Assembly: GCF_900187605.1 (NCBI RefSeq)
Contig: NZ_FYEA01000002.1
Coordinates: 186,001-250,000 of the forward strand
Origin: Pseudomonas sp. Irchel 3H7
GTDB lineage: Bacteria; Pseudomonadota; Gammaproteobacteria; Pseudomonadales; Pseudomonadaceae
DNA length: 64,000 bases
Direction of reading: 5' to 3'
Part shown: positions 44,656-56,230 of the stretch, piece after piece
How positions within the stretch are numbered: position 1 is the stretch's first letter
Layout of the letters: the number at the start of each line of letters is the position of its first letter
Notes under the pieces: model-generated
What the model was told of the DNA's origin: nothing
Seen by the model: the letters and a program-made list of their open reading frames with translations, nothing else
The model's database searches: none
Program-made: the position numbers and the translations under genes

Positions 44656-45549
44656 TCAGTCCCTGTAGAGTAACGCTTCAACTACAACGCCAAACGCTGA
44701 TGAGTGTTCGCGACGATTGGGGTAGTAGAGATGGTAACCGGCAAAGGGTTGACACCAATCTTCCAACACCCGCACAAGGCTACCGTCCGCAAGTTCCTTC
44801 GCCACCATGTCCTCTGGCAGGAAAGCCAAGCCACATCCCGCCACGGCCGCACGCAGAATTGGCACGCTGCTGTTGAATGTCCATTGGCCCTCGACGCGGG
44901 CCTTGAGCTCGTGGCCATCCTTTTCGAAATCCCATTGCATCAGGCTGCCGTGAGTCGGTAGGCGCAGGTTAATGCAGTTGTGCGCCGCCAGATCTCCCGG
45001 TTCCATCGGGTAAGGCCGATGCTGGAAATACTGCGGCGAGCCGACAACGGCGATGCGCAACGATGGCCCAATCGGTACGGCAATCATGTCCTTGGCTACC
45101 TGTTCGCCCAGGCGCACCCCCGCGTCATACCGCTGCGCGACGATGTCGGAAAGGGCGTAATCGACGGTGATTTCGACCCTGATGTCCGGGTAGTCGGGCA
45201 GCACCTTCAGCAGCTTCGGCCAGAGAATATTGTTCGCCGCATGCTCGGACGCCTGAATCCGCACATTGCCGGCGGGGGTGTCGCGAAACTCGCTGACGGC
45301 GGCCAGTTCCAGTTCGATCTCATCGAACCTCGGTGCCATCGATTGATACAACCGCTGACCCGCCTCGGTCGGCGAGACGCTGCGTGTGGTGCGCGTCAGC
45401 AGGCGCACACCCAAGCGGCTTTCCAGTGCGCGCATGGTGTGGCTCAGCGCCGACTGCGAGACGCCGAGTTGTGCGGCAGCACGGGTAAAGCTGCCTTCGC
45501 GGGTGATGACCACGAAGGCTTGCAGGTCGTTGAGATTGGCGCGGGACAT
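44656..45549 (-). CDS. LysR-family transcriptional regulator
   Basis: A 297-residue regulator with N-terminal HTH (LNDLQAFVVITREGSFTRAAAQLGVSQSALSHTMRALESRLGVRLLTRTTR) and a LysR substrate-binding domain. ATG 45549 is used; the earlier in-frame start would run through an operator-like palindrome (45550-45568). The same palindrome recurs upstream of the 48572 and 51925 genes, so this protein probably controls the whole hydrolase/reductase cluster and itself. Family resemblance is to regulators of redox and aldehyde-stress genes; the inducer is unknown. Confidence 0.9.
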   Translation of the reverse strand: MSRANLNDLQAFVVITREGSFTRAAAQLGVSQSALSHTMRALESRLGVRLLTRTTRSVSPTEAGQRLYQSMAPRFDEIELELAAVSEFRDTPAGNVRIQASEHAANNILWPKLLKVLPDYPDIRVEITVDYALSDIVAQRYDAGVRLGEQVAKDMIAVPIGPSLRIAVVGSPQYFQHRPYPMEPGDLAAHNCINLRLPTHGSLMQWDFEKDGHELKARVEGQWTFNSSVPILRAAVAGCGLAFLPEDMVAKELADGSLVRVLEDWCQPFAGYHLYYPNRREHSSAFGVVVEALLYRD

Positions 45550-45568
45550 TGATGAGAACCTCTCATGA
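45550..45568. promoter_or_regulatory. LysR-type operator 1 (TGATGAG-AACCT-CTCATGA)
   Basis: A near-perfect palindrome with TGAG-N5-CTCA core, which fits the T-N11-A rule for LysR sites. It lies directly before the lysR start codon and covers its ribosome-binding region, suggesting autoregulation. Confidence 0.65.
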
Positions 45569-45631
45569 GGGGGCGCGTGATTATTCCATGAAAGCAGGTC
45601 GCACACAGATGCGCGACCCCCAGAGAGTTGA

Positions 45632-46684
45632 TTACAAGGTACGGGCGTAGAACGTGGTCAGTTTGCCAATCGCGGCATCGACATAACGCGGCACCCAGTA
45701 GGTTTCAATGTGGGTGGCGCCATCGAGGATGAACACTTCCTTGTCGGTGGTGCCGGTGGCTTTGGGGAACGCATCCTGGGTCATGTACAGGCTGTCGGCC
45801 TTGCTGCCGGCGATCATCAGCAACGGTTGATTGATCAATTCGATATGGTCGGTGGCGTCGAAACGCATCAGGTCAATAAGGCTGCTGGTGGTGTATTTGA
45901 AGGTCGAGTTCGGGTGCGCGTGGGTTTTCCAGTAGTACTCATAGCCTTGGCGATACAGTTCGAAAGGCAGTTTGGCAATCTGCTCGTCGGTGAGGTTGGC
46001 ATCCCCCGAATACAGCACCGCGCCCCCCGCTGCTTCTTGCGCGCGGGCAGCTGATGCCTGCTGCAAACGTTGCTGGATGCTGTCCATTTGCGAGTCGTTG
46101 TAGCCGTTGCGGCGTACTCGACCCGAGTTGAACATGCTCACCGTCGCCAGGGATTTGAAGCGTTTGTCGGTTTGCGCCGCCGCCAACGAATAACCACCGC
46201 CGCCACAAATGCCGAGCAGGCCCAGACGATTGTCATCCACGCCAGCGAACTGGCTGATGAAATCGGCCATGCCGTGAATGTCTTCGATGCGATACGCCGG
46301 TTTATCGATGCTGCGCGGCTGGCCACCGCTGGCGCCCTGATAGGCCGCATCGGCCGTGATGGTGATGTAGCCCTGTTCGGCGAGCCGCTGGGCATAGAGA
46401 CCGGCGACTTGCTCTTTTACGCCGCCATTGGGATGCGCAACCACCACGGTCGGGTAGTTCTTCTTCGCGTCGTAGTTGGCAGGAGTGTAGACATTGGCGG
46501 CGATGTCCAGCCCGTTGAGCTTATAGCTGACCGGGTGGATGTTGACCTTGCCCGGCTCGTTCTTGCTGATCGCGCCGTCATAGGCGAGTGTGAACGGGTT
46601 CTTCTTGTAGTCAGCGGCTAACGCTTCGCCCGCCGAGAGACCGACCAATGCCGACATGAGCGTGGCTTTGAGAGTGTTTTTCAC
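45632..46684 (-). CDS. Secreted dienelactone-hydrolase-like alpha/beta hydrolase
   Basis: A 350-residue alpha/beta hydrolase with a signal peptide (LMSALVGLSAGEALA). The nucleophile elbow reads LGICGGGGYSLA, i.e. G-x-C-x-G, so the nucleophile would be Cys as in dienelactone hydrolase. Other landmarks are VVVAHPNGGVKEQV and the catalytic His in LDGATHIETYW. Substrate unknown. It is the most downstream structural gene of the unit 48572-45632 (CMD-like protein, lipoprotein hydrolase, this hydrolase) preceding lysR. Confidence 0.85.
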   Translation of the reverse strand: MKNTLKATLMSALVGLSAGEALAADYKKNPFTLAYDGAISKNEPGKVNIHPVSYKLNGLDIAANVYTPANYDAKKNYPTVVVAHPNGGVKEQVAGLYAQRLAEQGYITITADAAYQGASGGQPRSIDKPAYRIEDIHGMADFISQFAGVDDNRLGLLGICGGGGYSLAAAQTDKRFKSLATVSMFNSGRVRRNGYNDSQMDSIQQRLQQASAARAQEAAGGAVLYSGDANLTDEQIAKLPFELYRQGYEYYWKTHAHPNSTFKYTTSSLIDLMRFDATDHIELINQPLLMIAGSKADSLYMTQDAFPKATGTTDKEVFILDGATHIETYWVPRYVDAAIGKLTTFYARTL

Positions 46685-46732
46685 GTGAAGCTCCTGAGCA
46701 AAAAAAGGGCGGCAGTAGCAAAAGTATTTGGG

Positions 46733-47797
46733 TCAGTCCAGCTGTTTTTCTTTGAGGAACTGCGCGACCAGATCAGCGATCTGCACGTTGTTCAGATCCG
46801 ACATGGGGAAATGGGTATTGCCGTGAATGCCAATCTCCGGCAGGTGTATCAGTCGCACATCACCGCCATGGCGATTGACCGCGTCACGCCAGAGCCGGGC
46901 CATTTTCAGGCGTGCGCGCCAACTGTCCTGAGCGGGCAGATCGACTGTCTGTTCCGGAATGTTGTCTCCGTACAGGATCAGGATCGGAATGCGCGTCAGT
47001 GCCATGAATTGCTCCATCGGCACCGCTGCGCCTTGCACCGTGTCGAACGCGCTGGGAATCGGCGCCGGCACTTCACCGTCAGCAAACACGAAACTGCTGC
47101 CCGGTTCGAACGCCACGATGGCTTTGACCTTGTCGTTCTTGATCGCCGTCAACCAGCCCGGCCCGCCACCCTGAGAATGCGTAAACAGGATGCCGGGGCC
47201 GATTTTGTCGAACAGCGCCGACACACCATCGGAGACCACGCCCATGTCAAACGGCCCGGTGTTCGGCGTCATTGCCCTGAAAAACTGCTCGCGGGTCTGG
47301 GCGTCCTGTGCCACTTGCACGCCGTTGAAGTAGCGGGGCCAAAGGCCGATGCGGAACTGGTTGAACCACAGTTGTTCGTCCGGCACAGGCTTGATGGTGG
47401 TCTCGACCATGCTGCGCCCGGCATCACCACGCCGGGGCTGATCGATCAGATAGACGCCGTAGTGGCGGCGCAGAAAGATGTTCTGAAAACCCTCGCGACC
47501 ATCGGCGGTGGTTTCCCAGGTCTTGGAAAACTGACCCGCGCCGTGCCACATGACGATGGGCAGTTTTCGCGCGTCCGCCGGGATTTGATAGAAGGCGTGG
47601 ACGTGGTCACCGTGGTAGGTCTGGCCGTTGGGTGTCATCGGTTGGCGCGGGTTGAAGGTGCCCGGTGCCGTGGTCATCGTTCCGCCGGCGGCGAAGCTGC
47701 CTTGTTTCTGGATCAGCAGCGGGCCTTCGGAGTGGTTCGCGCAGGCCGCCAACAGGCTCAGCAGCGTGACGCTCAGTAAATGCTTTGCAGATTTCAT
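46733..47797 (-). CDS. Alpha/beta hydrolase lipoprotein
   Basis: A 354-residue hydrolase with a lipoprotein signal (LLSLLAACANH; Cys ~20). The nucleophile elbow lies in LFTHSQGGGPGW (H-S-Q-G-G), the oxyanion region in IVMWHGAGQFSKTWE, and the catalytic His probably in GIHGNTHFPM. It should be anchored in the periplasm. It starts 1 nt after the stop of the carboxymuconolactone-decarboxylase-like gene and lies 48 nt before the DLH-like gene, so all three form one operon. Confidence 0.85.
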   Translation of the reverse strand: MKSAKHLLSVTLLSLLAACANHSEGPLLIQKQGSFAAGGTMTTAPGTFNPRQPMTPNGQTYHGDHVHAFYQIPADARKLPIVMWHGAGQFSKTWETTADGREGFQNIFLRRHYGVYLIDQPRRGDAGRSMVETTIKPVPDEQLWFNQFRIGLWPRYFNGVQVAQDAQTREQFFRAMTPNTGPFDMGVVSDGVSALFDKIGPGILFTHSQGGGPGWLTAIKNDKVKAIVAFEPGSSFVFADGEVPAPIPSAFDTVQGAAVPMEQFMALTRIPILILYGDNIPEQTVDLPAQDSWRARLKMARLWRDAVNRHGGDVRLIHLPEIGIHGNTHFPMSDLNNVQIADLVAQFLKEKQLD

Positions 47798-47798
47798 G

Positions 47799-48572
47799 TC
47801 ATTTCCCCGCTGTTGCGAGCGCTTGGGTCAGCGCTGCGCTTGCCCGCTTGGCAGTCTGTGTATCGCCATGCTTTTCAAGCAGCTCGGTGACCTGGCGCAA
47901 CTGTGCCGCACTTAGCCCGACGCGCAGGCTCGCCGCCATGTGCGAACGCAGTTGCGATTCCACGCCCGGGGACGCTGCCAGCGCCCCGACTGTCGCCAGT
48001 TCGCGGCTTTGCCAGTCGAGGTTGTCGCGCTCGAAAATGTCGCCGAACAGATGGGTTTGCAGGAACCGGTTGATCACCGGAGCGAACTCGAACACCGGGC
48101 CTTTGACCGGGGCGCCGGAGATTTTCGTTTGATTCGCCGTACCCGCTGCCAATAGCTCATCCCCGACCGGAGTCGCCCGGCTCGGCTCACGTCCCGGCGC
48201 ATCGTCAAGGCCGCGTTGTTTGCGCGCCTGCACCACGGTCATCAATTCATTCAAGGCGTTGAGGCTGCGGGGGAAGCCGACGTAGGCGTAGAGCTGCACG
48301 AGAACTTCACGGGTTTCGCTAATGGTCAGGCCGGCATCAAGCCCTTGGTTGAGCGCCGTGTTGAGGTTGGGCATGTCGCTGGTCGCCATGAACGCCGCGA
48401 TCAGTGGAATGGCTTGTTTCTGGCTCGACAAGCTGGCTGCGCTGGCGGGTGTGCTGGTCATGGTGGGCGAAGCCTCGGCTGCTTGAGTGGTGACGCTGAA
48501 CATCGCCCCGACGCCAAGGCAGAGCGCCATGAGTGTGGGGAGTGCAGTGCTGTTGCGGGTGTCAGTGATCAT
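47799..48572 (-). CDS. Secreted carboxymuconolactone decarboxylase-family protein
   Basis: A 257-residue protein with a signal peptide (ALCLGVGAMFSVTTQAAEA). It carries two CMD-like helical units: GLTISETREVLVQLYAYVGFPRSLNALNEL and SRELATVGALAASPGVESQLRSHMAASLRVGLSAAQLRQV. The family's peroxidatic C-x-x-C is absent, so it is not an AhpD-type peroxidase. Function is unknown. First gene of the downstream operon, with a LysR-type operator at 48665-48683 about 95 nt upstream. Confidence 0.82.
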   Translation of the reverse strand: MITDTRNSTALPTLMALCLGVGAMFSVTTQAAEASPTMTSTPASAASLSSQKQAIPLIAAFMATSDMPNLNTALNQGLDAGLTISETREVLVQLYAYVGFPRSLNALNELMTVVQARKQRGLDDAPGREPSRATPVGDELLAAGTANQTKISGAPVKGPVFEFAPVINRFLQTHLFGDIFERDNLDWQSRELATVGALAASPGVESQLRSHMAASLRVGLSAAQLRQVTELLEKHGDTQTAKRASAALTQALATAGK

Positions 48573-48664
48573 CGTGAAGGGCTCCATCCATTGCGGGGCG
48601 CTGCGGTGTCGCTGAATCGTACGGAGGTTGGTTATGGCGATTAACCCTGATATTGCGCATGGGT

Positions 48665-48683
48665 TCCTGAGCAGAACTCATGA
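48665..48683. promoter_or_regulatory. LysR-type operator 2 (TCCTGAG-CAGAA-CTCATGA)
   Basis: The core TGAG-N5-CTCA and the right arm CTCATGA are the same as in operator 1. It lies about 95-110 nt upstream of the CMD-family gene start, a usual place for LysR activation. Confidence 0.6.
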
Positions 48684-48801
48684 ATCGACGGAGCAGTCAT
48701 CGCAGAAATCCAGACGCAACCCCGCAGATTCGGGGCTTAGACGTCGACTAGTCGATTGCCCCCAACGTGCCGGGAGCGCAACTTCGACACATTCCGTAAC
48801 T

Positions 48802-49269
48802 TCATTTACCGGCGTATTGCGCATCCGAGACCTGTTCCCCCCAAGTGACGGTCTTGCCGTCCTCGGCTTCAGCGATGGCGATGTGGGTCATGCCGTTGCT
48901 GGCCGTGGCGCCATGCCAGTGACGGGTGTTCGGTGGAATCCAGACACTGTCGCCCGGACGGATCTCCTGACGCGCGCCACCCTCTTGCTGCACATAGCCG
49001 ACGCCGGCAGTGACGATCAGCGTTTGCCCCAGCGGATGGGTGTGCCACGCCGTGCGTGCGCCCGGCTCGAAGGTCACTGTGCCGCCGCCGATGCGCGCCG
49101 GCGGTTCACCTTTGAACAGGCCATCAACGCGCACCGTGCCGGTAAAGTTTTGCGCCGCGCCCTTGACCGAGGGCTGCGCGCCGTTTGGCGTGATGCGGAT
49201 TTCGCCGGCGGCCTGGGACTCTGCCGCCATCAGTGACAAAGCAACGAGTGGCGCAATCAATCGGTTCAT
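48802..49269 (-). CDS. Secreted cupin-domain protein
   Basis: A 155-residue protein with a signal peptide (LIAPLVALSLMAAESQAAG) and a single cupin barrel. Metal-binding motif 1 is WHTHPLGQTLIV and motif 2 is PGDSVWIPPNTRHWHGA. It resembles the (R)-mandelonitrile lyase-like cupins found beside carboxymuconolactone decarboxylase-like proteins. ATG 49269 is chosen over 49293. It ends the 51925-48802 operon with the two aldo/keto reductases and the flavodoxin. Confidence 0.87.
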   Translation of the reverse strand: MNRLIAPLVALSLMAAESQAAGEIRITPNGAQPSVKGAAQNFTGTVRVDGLFKGEPPARIGGGTVTFEPGARTAWHTHPLGQTLIVTAGVGYVQQEGGARQEIRPGDSVWIPPNTRHWHGATASNGMTHIAIAEAEDGKTVTWGEQVSDAQYAGK

Positions 49270-49331
49270 CGGATTGGTTCTCCGGTCAGACAAGAAAAGC
49301 GGCGCCGCCCGTGGCGCCGCGTTGGGCAGAC

Positions 49332-51964
<2,633 letters not shown>

Positions 51965-52002
51965 CTAACGACTGAGGACTAGACGGGTAAATCGGCAAAG
52001 CT

Positions 52003-52021
52003 TGATGAGGTTTGCTCATCA
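52003..52021. promoter_or_regulatory. LysR-type operator 3 (TGATGAG-GTTTG-CTCATCA)
   Basis: A perfect 7-bp inverted repeat with 5-bp spacer, the best of the three matching sites. It stands upstream of the reductase operon, in the 397-nt gap 51926-52322, which otherwise contains no gene. Confidence 0.7.
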
Positions 52022-52223
52022 GTCCCGGAAAAGGGGACGTGGCGACTGCCGAATGAAAGCCTGGGTCACGGTAGGCCATCACCGCTCGCACACAAAAAAT
52101 CTGACACTCTCTTGACCGTCCGCTTTTGGCCGATTGCTGCCCGTGAATGCAATCAGAGGCAGCCTTTCCCATCCGAGTTGTGACGTCTCGATTCAAACGC
52201 TGATCAGCTAATGCGTGCGGCTA

Positions 52224-52251
52224 TTGGAGGGCGATAGACAATGCCCTCCAA
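52224..52251. terminator. Hairpin TTGGAGGGC / GCCCTCCAA upstream of PAAR gene
   Basis: A perfect 9-bp stem with a 10-nt loop, followed on the plus strand by ACACATAGATTTTTAAC. It could insulate the PAAR cassette from upstream transcription; no plus-strand gene precedes it closely. Confidence 0.45.
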
Positions 52252-52322
52252 CACATAGATTTTTAACAAGTGACCTGTTCTGGTAGCTTACGACGCTCAC
52301 AAGGATTTGACAGGAAGTCATT

Positions 52323-52868
52323 ATGGCCAAGCCAGCGGCGCGAAAAAGTGATCCATACAGTTGCCCATTGCCAGGACACGGCACCAACCCTATTGCGGTC
52401 GGCTCTCCCGACGTGTTTTTCGACGGACTGGCCGCAGCACGGCAAGGTGACGCGTGCACATGCGGGAGTGCGCTCTCATCTGGCCTATCTTCGACTGTGC
52501 TCATCAACGGTAAGAATGCCGCAACCATTGACACGGGTGGCACTCACGGCGGCGTCGTAGTTGGCGGGTCGGGGACGGTGATAATCGGTGATACCCATTC
52601 GCCTTGTGAGTTTGTTGCTCCTGCGCCGTTAGCGGGGTATGCGCGTTGGATCGGCTTCAGAATACCTGCGGACGAGAGCTACGAAGGCCTATCCTGCACC
52701 GCGCATTTTGATGACGGCTCATCGTTGCCCGGTGTATTTGATAAAGACAACGCCATTAAATTTTCGAACCTATCGGGGAAGGCGTGCGTGATGCTCCAAT
52801 TTGAAGAGCAAGCATCCGAAGAAGCGGCATCTCTCACCGAAAGTCTATTGAATTCGATTTTGGGATAA
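52323..52868 (+). CDS. PAAR-domain protein (type VI secretion spike-type)
   Basis: A 181-residue protein. The first ~95 residues form a PAAR-like domain (KPAARKSDPYSCPLPGHGTNPIAVGSPDVFFDG, VLINGKNAATIDTGGTHGG, GTVIIGDTHSPC) that would sharpen the VgrG tip. The remaining ~85 residues (YARWIGFRIPADESYEGLSC...) are a short extension of unknown role, perhaps binding the next gene product. ATG follows AGGAAG. No VgrG or other T6SS component is in the window, so it is an orphan cassette. The downstream gene begins 10 nt after its stop. Confidence 0.87.
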   Translation: MAKPAARKSDPYSCPLPGHGTNPIAVGSPDVFFDGLAAARQGDACTCGSALSSGLSSTVLINGKNAATIDTGGTHGGVVVGGSGTVIIGDTHSPCEFVAPAPLAGYARWIGFRIPADESYEGLSCTAHFDDGSSLPGVFDKDNAIKFSNLSGKACVMLQFEEQASEEAASLTESLLNSILG

Positions 52869-52878
52869 GGACCATCCT

Positions 52879-53661
52879 ATGACAGAGCCGTACATCGTCA
52901 CTGGCAGCTATGTGGTCCAGCGAGAGCACGCCTTGCAAGACTCTCCTCTTGATCGGGCTTTAGAGCTAATGGAGGGCTCTGCGCTGCGGTTTTCACTGGA
53001 TGCGATATCTGATGAAAAAACTCGAGCGAGCTATATCAAGAATATCCAGCGTATGTCTCAGCAAACACGCGATGACGTGAAAGCTGGAAAGATTACGGCG
53101 CAAGAGGGAGTGAAGTTCAGTCACGAGATGCGCAACAAAATCATGGTTGAGCATCGCAAGTTCACCTCTGCGCAGGGGCTGGCAATCGCCCAGAGGAAGA
53201 AAAAGGGTGGGACGGAGCTCAAAACACTTTTAAATATGTACTCTGAAAACCTATTCCAAAAAGGTTACGACAGCCTTTCGGAAATAGAGAAGAACAAAGT
53301 CCATTACACCATTCTGGAATCTTCGGGCCGGGATAATGCCAAGTTCTCGGCCGGTACAAAAAAGATGCTGATCATGGGCAAGCTTGGTGTTCTCGTAACT
53401 GCGGCTCTGGCGACATATCAGATATTGAATGCTGAAAACAAACCCAAGGAAGCTGCGCGCCAAGGAATCATTGTCGGTGCTGGGGCATTTGGTGGGGTAC
53501 TTGCAGGGTTGGGCGTCAGCGCATTTTGCGGACCTGGTGCCCCCATTTGTGCAATCGCAGTGGTCTTGGTTGGAACAATCGCAGGCGGTGTTGCGGGCGA
53601 AGCTGTTGCGAGTTCATTGGATGAAGAGCTTGAGGAGTTCACGCATTGGGACACCTTCTGA
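52879..53661 (+). CDS. Putative T6SS-associated toxin with glycine-rich membrane segments
   Basis: A 260-residue protein of unrecognised family. Residues 1-~165 are polar and helical. The C-terminal part has a hydrophobic segment (LIMGKLGVLVTAALATYQIL) and two glycine-rich ones (IIVGAGAFGGVLAGLGVSAF and ICAIAVVLVGTIAGGVAGEAVA), then an acidic tail. Such glycine-zipper hairpins are typical of membrane-inserting or pore-forming effectors. Position between a PAAR gene and a small overlapping gene supports an effector role; I see no enzymatic motif. Confidence 0.65.
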   Translation: MTEPYIVTGSYVVQREHALQDSPLDRALELMEGSALRFSLDAISDEKTRASYIKNIQRMSQQTRDDVKAGKITAQEGVKFSHEMRNKIMVEHRKFTSAQGLAIAQRKKKGGTELKTLLNMYSENLFQKGYDSLSEIEKNKVHYTILESSGRDNAKFSAGTKKMLIMGKLGVLVTAALATYQILNAENKPKEAARQGIIVGAGAFGGVLAGLGVSAFCGPGAPICAIAVVLVGTIAGGVAGEAVASSLDEELEEFTHWDTF

Positions 53662-54002
53662 CTGAGCCAGAACTGACCAAGGTCAGAGCGGCACTCTCCG
53701 AGCCCTTCAACGACTTTCCGGTTGAATATGACTACCTAGCAAGGAAAGTAAGAGGCGTCGACCCTGACATTCTTTACGAAATTCTCTATTCAGAGGTCGC
53801 ACCGGTGTGCTTCACCAATCTTGTGGCCGCAGTACCCCCGGTATGGACTGGTTTCGATCCTGACATACTCAGAGAGTCGATAGAGGAAAGGTTGGCTGCG
53901 AGAAAACGTAATTGGTTTCGTCGGCAGTTCGATAAGGTGTTGGTGCGCTGGCTGAAATACAACTACGCCTATATTTGGAAGGAAATCGCCAGCAGATTGT
54001 GA
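53646..54002 (+). CDS. Putative immunity protein (DUF7079-like)
   Basis: A 118-residue protein (LTEPELTKVRAALSEPFNDFPVEYDYLARKVRG...) whose TTG start at 53646 overlaps the toxin gene by 16 nt and follows GAGGAG by 8 nt. Size, overlap and position suggest it is the cognate immunity protein. The DUF7079 assignment is from memory and tentative. Confidence 0.65.
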   Translation: MGHLLTEPELTKVRAALSEPFNDFPVEYDYLARKVRGVDPDILYEILYSEVAPVCFTNLVAAVPPVWTGFDPDILRESIEERLAARKRNWFRRQFDKVLVRWLKYNYAYIWKEIASRL

Positions 54003-54112
54003 TCCAGAATGCTTCAAGGCCTCAGCTTGGTGAACCTTGAAGACTGGCGACCACCGCAGCTGCTTTTTCACGCTAAAGGCAGCCTCCATCGGAAAGAGTG
54101 GGAGATCTCGAG

Positions 54113-54490
54113 ATGCTGCGCGGAGCTGAGAACAGTGAGATGTTGCGGGAATACTACGAGATTCTGGTTACTCCAGAGGCCAAGCACGCGCTCTTGTACA
54201 TGATTGGATGGGCATCAACGCTTAAGGGCTATGACTGCTTTCCAAGCTCGCACGGATACATCAAGGATTTTCGTTTCTTGCGTGAGGATGACTGCGATTT
54301 TGCATTCATTCCGAACCAAAAGTGGATGTTGTTCTACTTCAGAAAGCCGTGCCTGCGTCTCCAAAAGTTTTCGCGTGAGGAAATTTTTGGAAGAATTCCC
54401 GACGTAAAAGAGAATGCGAACGGAGAGTTTACTGTCAGGCTTAAAAGTATGAGCGACGTCATGCGCTTAGCTAGTTACATCGAAAGTTAG
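54113..54490 (+). CDS. Hypothetical protein of the PAAR cassette
   Basis: A 125-residue polar protein (MLRGAENSEMLREYYEILVTPEAKHALLYMIGW...). No family recognised. ATG 54113 is one choice; a GTG at 54098 is also in frame. It lies 110 nt after the putative immunity gene on the same strand and may be a second immunity protein or an orphan remnant. Confidence 0.5.
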   Translation: MLRGAENSEMLREYYEILVTPEAKHALLYMIGWASTLKGYDCFPSSHGYIKDFRFLREDDCDFAFIPNQKWMLFYFRKPCLRLQKFSREEIFGRIPDVKENANGEFTVRLKSMSDVMRLASYIES

Positions 54491-54630
54491 ATGTGATCAC
54501 GGTGATATTTGTTCGATTACATCAGTCGACTCCGAACAGCCGCAATGGGCCGAAAATTGGTCGTTATGCTCATTTTTCTCTCTGTTTTCTCCCGTATGGC
54601 GGCCTAATCGCCGCCATAGTCGGGGGCCGG

Positions 54631-54993
54631 TTACTCCGTTGGCACCACGTTATCCAACGCCCGATTCACTGCCAACTCCCCAAGCATCACCACCTGTGCA
54701 ATGCCTTGCAGCGTCTTGCGTGCCGGTCCCTGCACCAGCCCGATCACATCCCCAAGCATCACCGATGCCGAGCCGAGTGATTCACTGGCATTCACCAGCA
54801 ATTCCTCAGTCTTGGTGTTCGGGTTGGCGATAAACATCTTGTTGGTTTGGTACGGGGTGAGCATGATTTCCGGGGCAGGGCCGAGGTAGTGGGAGAGGGC
54901 GCGGTCGACGGCTTCGTTGAATTTCTTGGCGTCGGGGGACTCGTCGCCCGCGATCGGGTCGGTTTCTGGTGGATTCGGTGTGATTTTGAACAT
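54631..54993 (-). CDS. DUF6124-family protein (copy B)
   Basis: A 120-residue paralogue of the 14791-15153 product: same start pattern MFK-x-TPNPPETDP and identical LLVNASESLGSA and GIAQVVMLGELAVNRALDNVVP blocks, with a divergent centre. Function unknown. Its Shine-Dalgarno AAGGGAG (55001-55007) is complementary to a segment of its own leader. It sits directly after the PAAR cassette but on the opposite strand. Confidence 0.8.
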   Translation of the reverse strand: MFKITPNPPETDPIAGDESPDAKKFNEAVDRALSHYLGPAPEIMLTPYQTNKMFIANPNTKTEELLVNASESLGSASVMLGDVIGLVQGPARKTLQGIAQVVMLGELAVNRALDNVVPTE

Positions 54994-55335
54994 GATGTAA
55001 CTCCCTTGTGTCGCTTAAAAGGAGCCATCACCCTCTCGCTACCAAACGATGGGTGGCGGCCATGCACAGGTTGGTAGACCGGGACACAAGGAAAACCGGC
55101 GCGCTCGAAAGCGCCCTGCGCATGACCACCATAAAAGCCAGGCGAAGACTTTCGCCAATAGTGAAATTGCGCACCTTGTATACACGGGCTACCAAACCCG
55201 ATCACTGCTATTCAGTGACCGACCCACAATAGAACCCGCATCCAAGGCGCACAAGCCGGCGGATTCTGGCGTAGTCGTAGGCAACGGCGCAAGGCGTTGT
55301 AGGTTGGGATGACGTAACTTGGGGTGTCTTTAAAC
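54994..55335 (-). promoter_or_regulatory. Structured leader RNA upstream of DUF6124 copy B
   Basis: Homologous to the leader at 15154-15495. The same elements recur in the same order: TCACTG/CAGTGA hairpin (55202-55218), UUCG-capped stem (55101-55114), CTACCAA/TTGGTAG stem (55039-55077) and a second GTTTGGTAG (55189-55197). An anti-Shine-Dalgarno segment (55083-55091, minus strand CCUUGUGUC) pairs with GACACAAGG at 55004-55012. A 46-nt block (55248-55293) is identical to copy A. The remaining gap to 55455 contains no gene. Confidence 0.75.
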
Positions 55336-55454
55336 AAAGTCCAGGAATTGCTTCAACAGGGCAGTTCGAGCTGTTTTTGCGATGTCTTTGTGGACTGGAT
55401 GAGCGATAGCCGTTTCGCGATCCACCGCAGCAAGTCCCGTGGCTAGAGGGGGAG

Positions 55455-56015
55455 TTAATTCGCCAGCGAAATCAGCGTGTCGATCACATTGATCGGCACA
55501 TAAATCAACGTAATCGCCGCATACGCTTTACGCGACCGAGCCACAAATGCGCCAATCGGCAACGCAATCATGACCACATCGAGCAAACCCCAAAGCGCTA
55601 CAGGCGATGCCTCAAACAACGTGACATTAACGATCAGCCCCAGGCACAGATACGTGGACAGCGACAGCAATGCATAGCGCCCATCCTGTTCGAAATACAC
55701 GCGCAACCCGTTCTGCTCATCCTCACTGCGGCTCGGCAGCAGCAACGCCGCCGTGACGAACAGCGACAGTGTCAGCATCACCAACAGTAGAAATTCAAGA
55801 AACGAGAAGCTCTGTTTCACCGTCGACAGTGCGTTGACGGCCCACCAGAATTGCAGCTGCATGGTAAACAGCATCACCGCCCAGACCAGCGCCACCCAAT
55901 CTGGCTTGGCTACTCGGCGGATGCGGAACACCGTTAATACGCCAAGCAGCAGGCGGGTGACGGAGAGCCCGAGGATCATTGAGAGAACGGTGGCGACGAT
56001 TGGGAAGTTGTTCAT
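55455..56015 (-). CDS. Six-helix membrane protein of unknown function
   Basis: A 186-residue protein with about six hydrophobic segments (e.g. PIVATVLSMILGLSVTRLLLG, FLLLVMLTLSLFVTAALLL, LWGLLDVVMIALPIGAFV). No family recognised. ATG 56015 follows GGGAGG at ideal spacing. Divergent from the AraC gene. Confidence 0.72.
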   Translation of the reverse strand: MNNFPIVATVLSMILGLSVTRLLLGVLTVFRIRRVAKPDWVALVWAVMLFTMQLQFWWAVNALSTVKQSFSFLEFLLLVMLTLSLFVTAALLLPSRSEDEQNGLRVYFEQDGRYALLSLSTYLCLGLIVNVTLFEASPVALWGLLDVVMIALPIGAFVARSRKAYAAITLIYVPINVIDTLISLAN

Positions 56016-56230
56016 CAGGCCTCCCGGGGTACGCGTTATGGGTTAAAAGGGTGTTTTGCGCAGGCCCGGTGATTGGTAGCGTCATTCCTTGACCTTAAAA
56101 CTAGCGTGTTCACGCGATAGGGCAAGGCAGCGCCATGATCGGGCGGAGGACGACTTCACGCCTTGAACGGCTGGGTGTGAGTGATACGATCGTGGCGTGC
56201 CAACCACGCCAGCTAGCAGAATCCGTCACC

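Noticed and set aside
46685..47779. 364-codon plus-strand frame
   Set aside because: Antisense to the lipoprotein hydrolase, which has a lipobox and nucleophile elbow.
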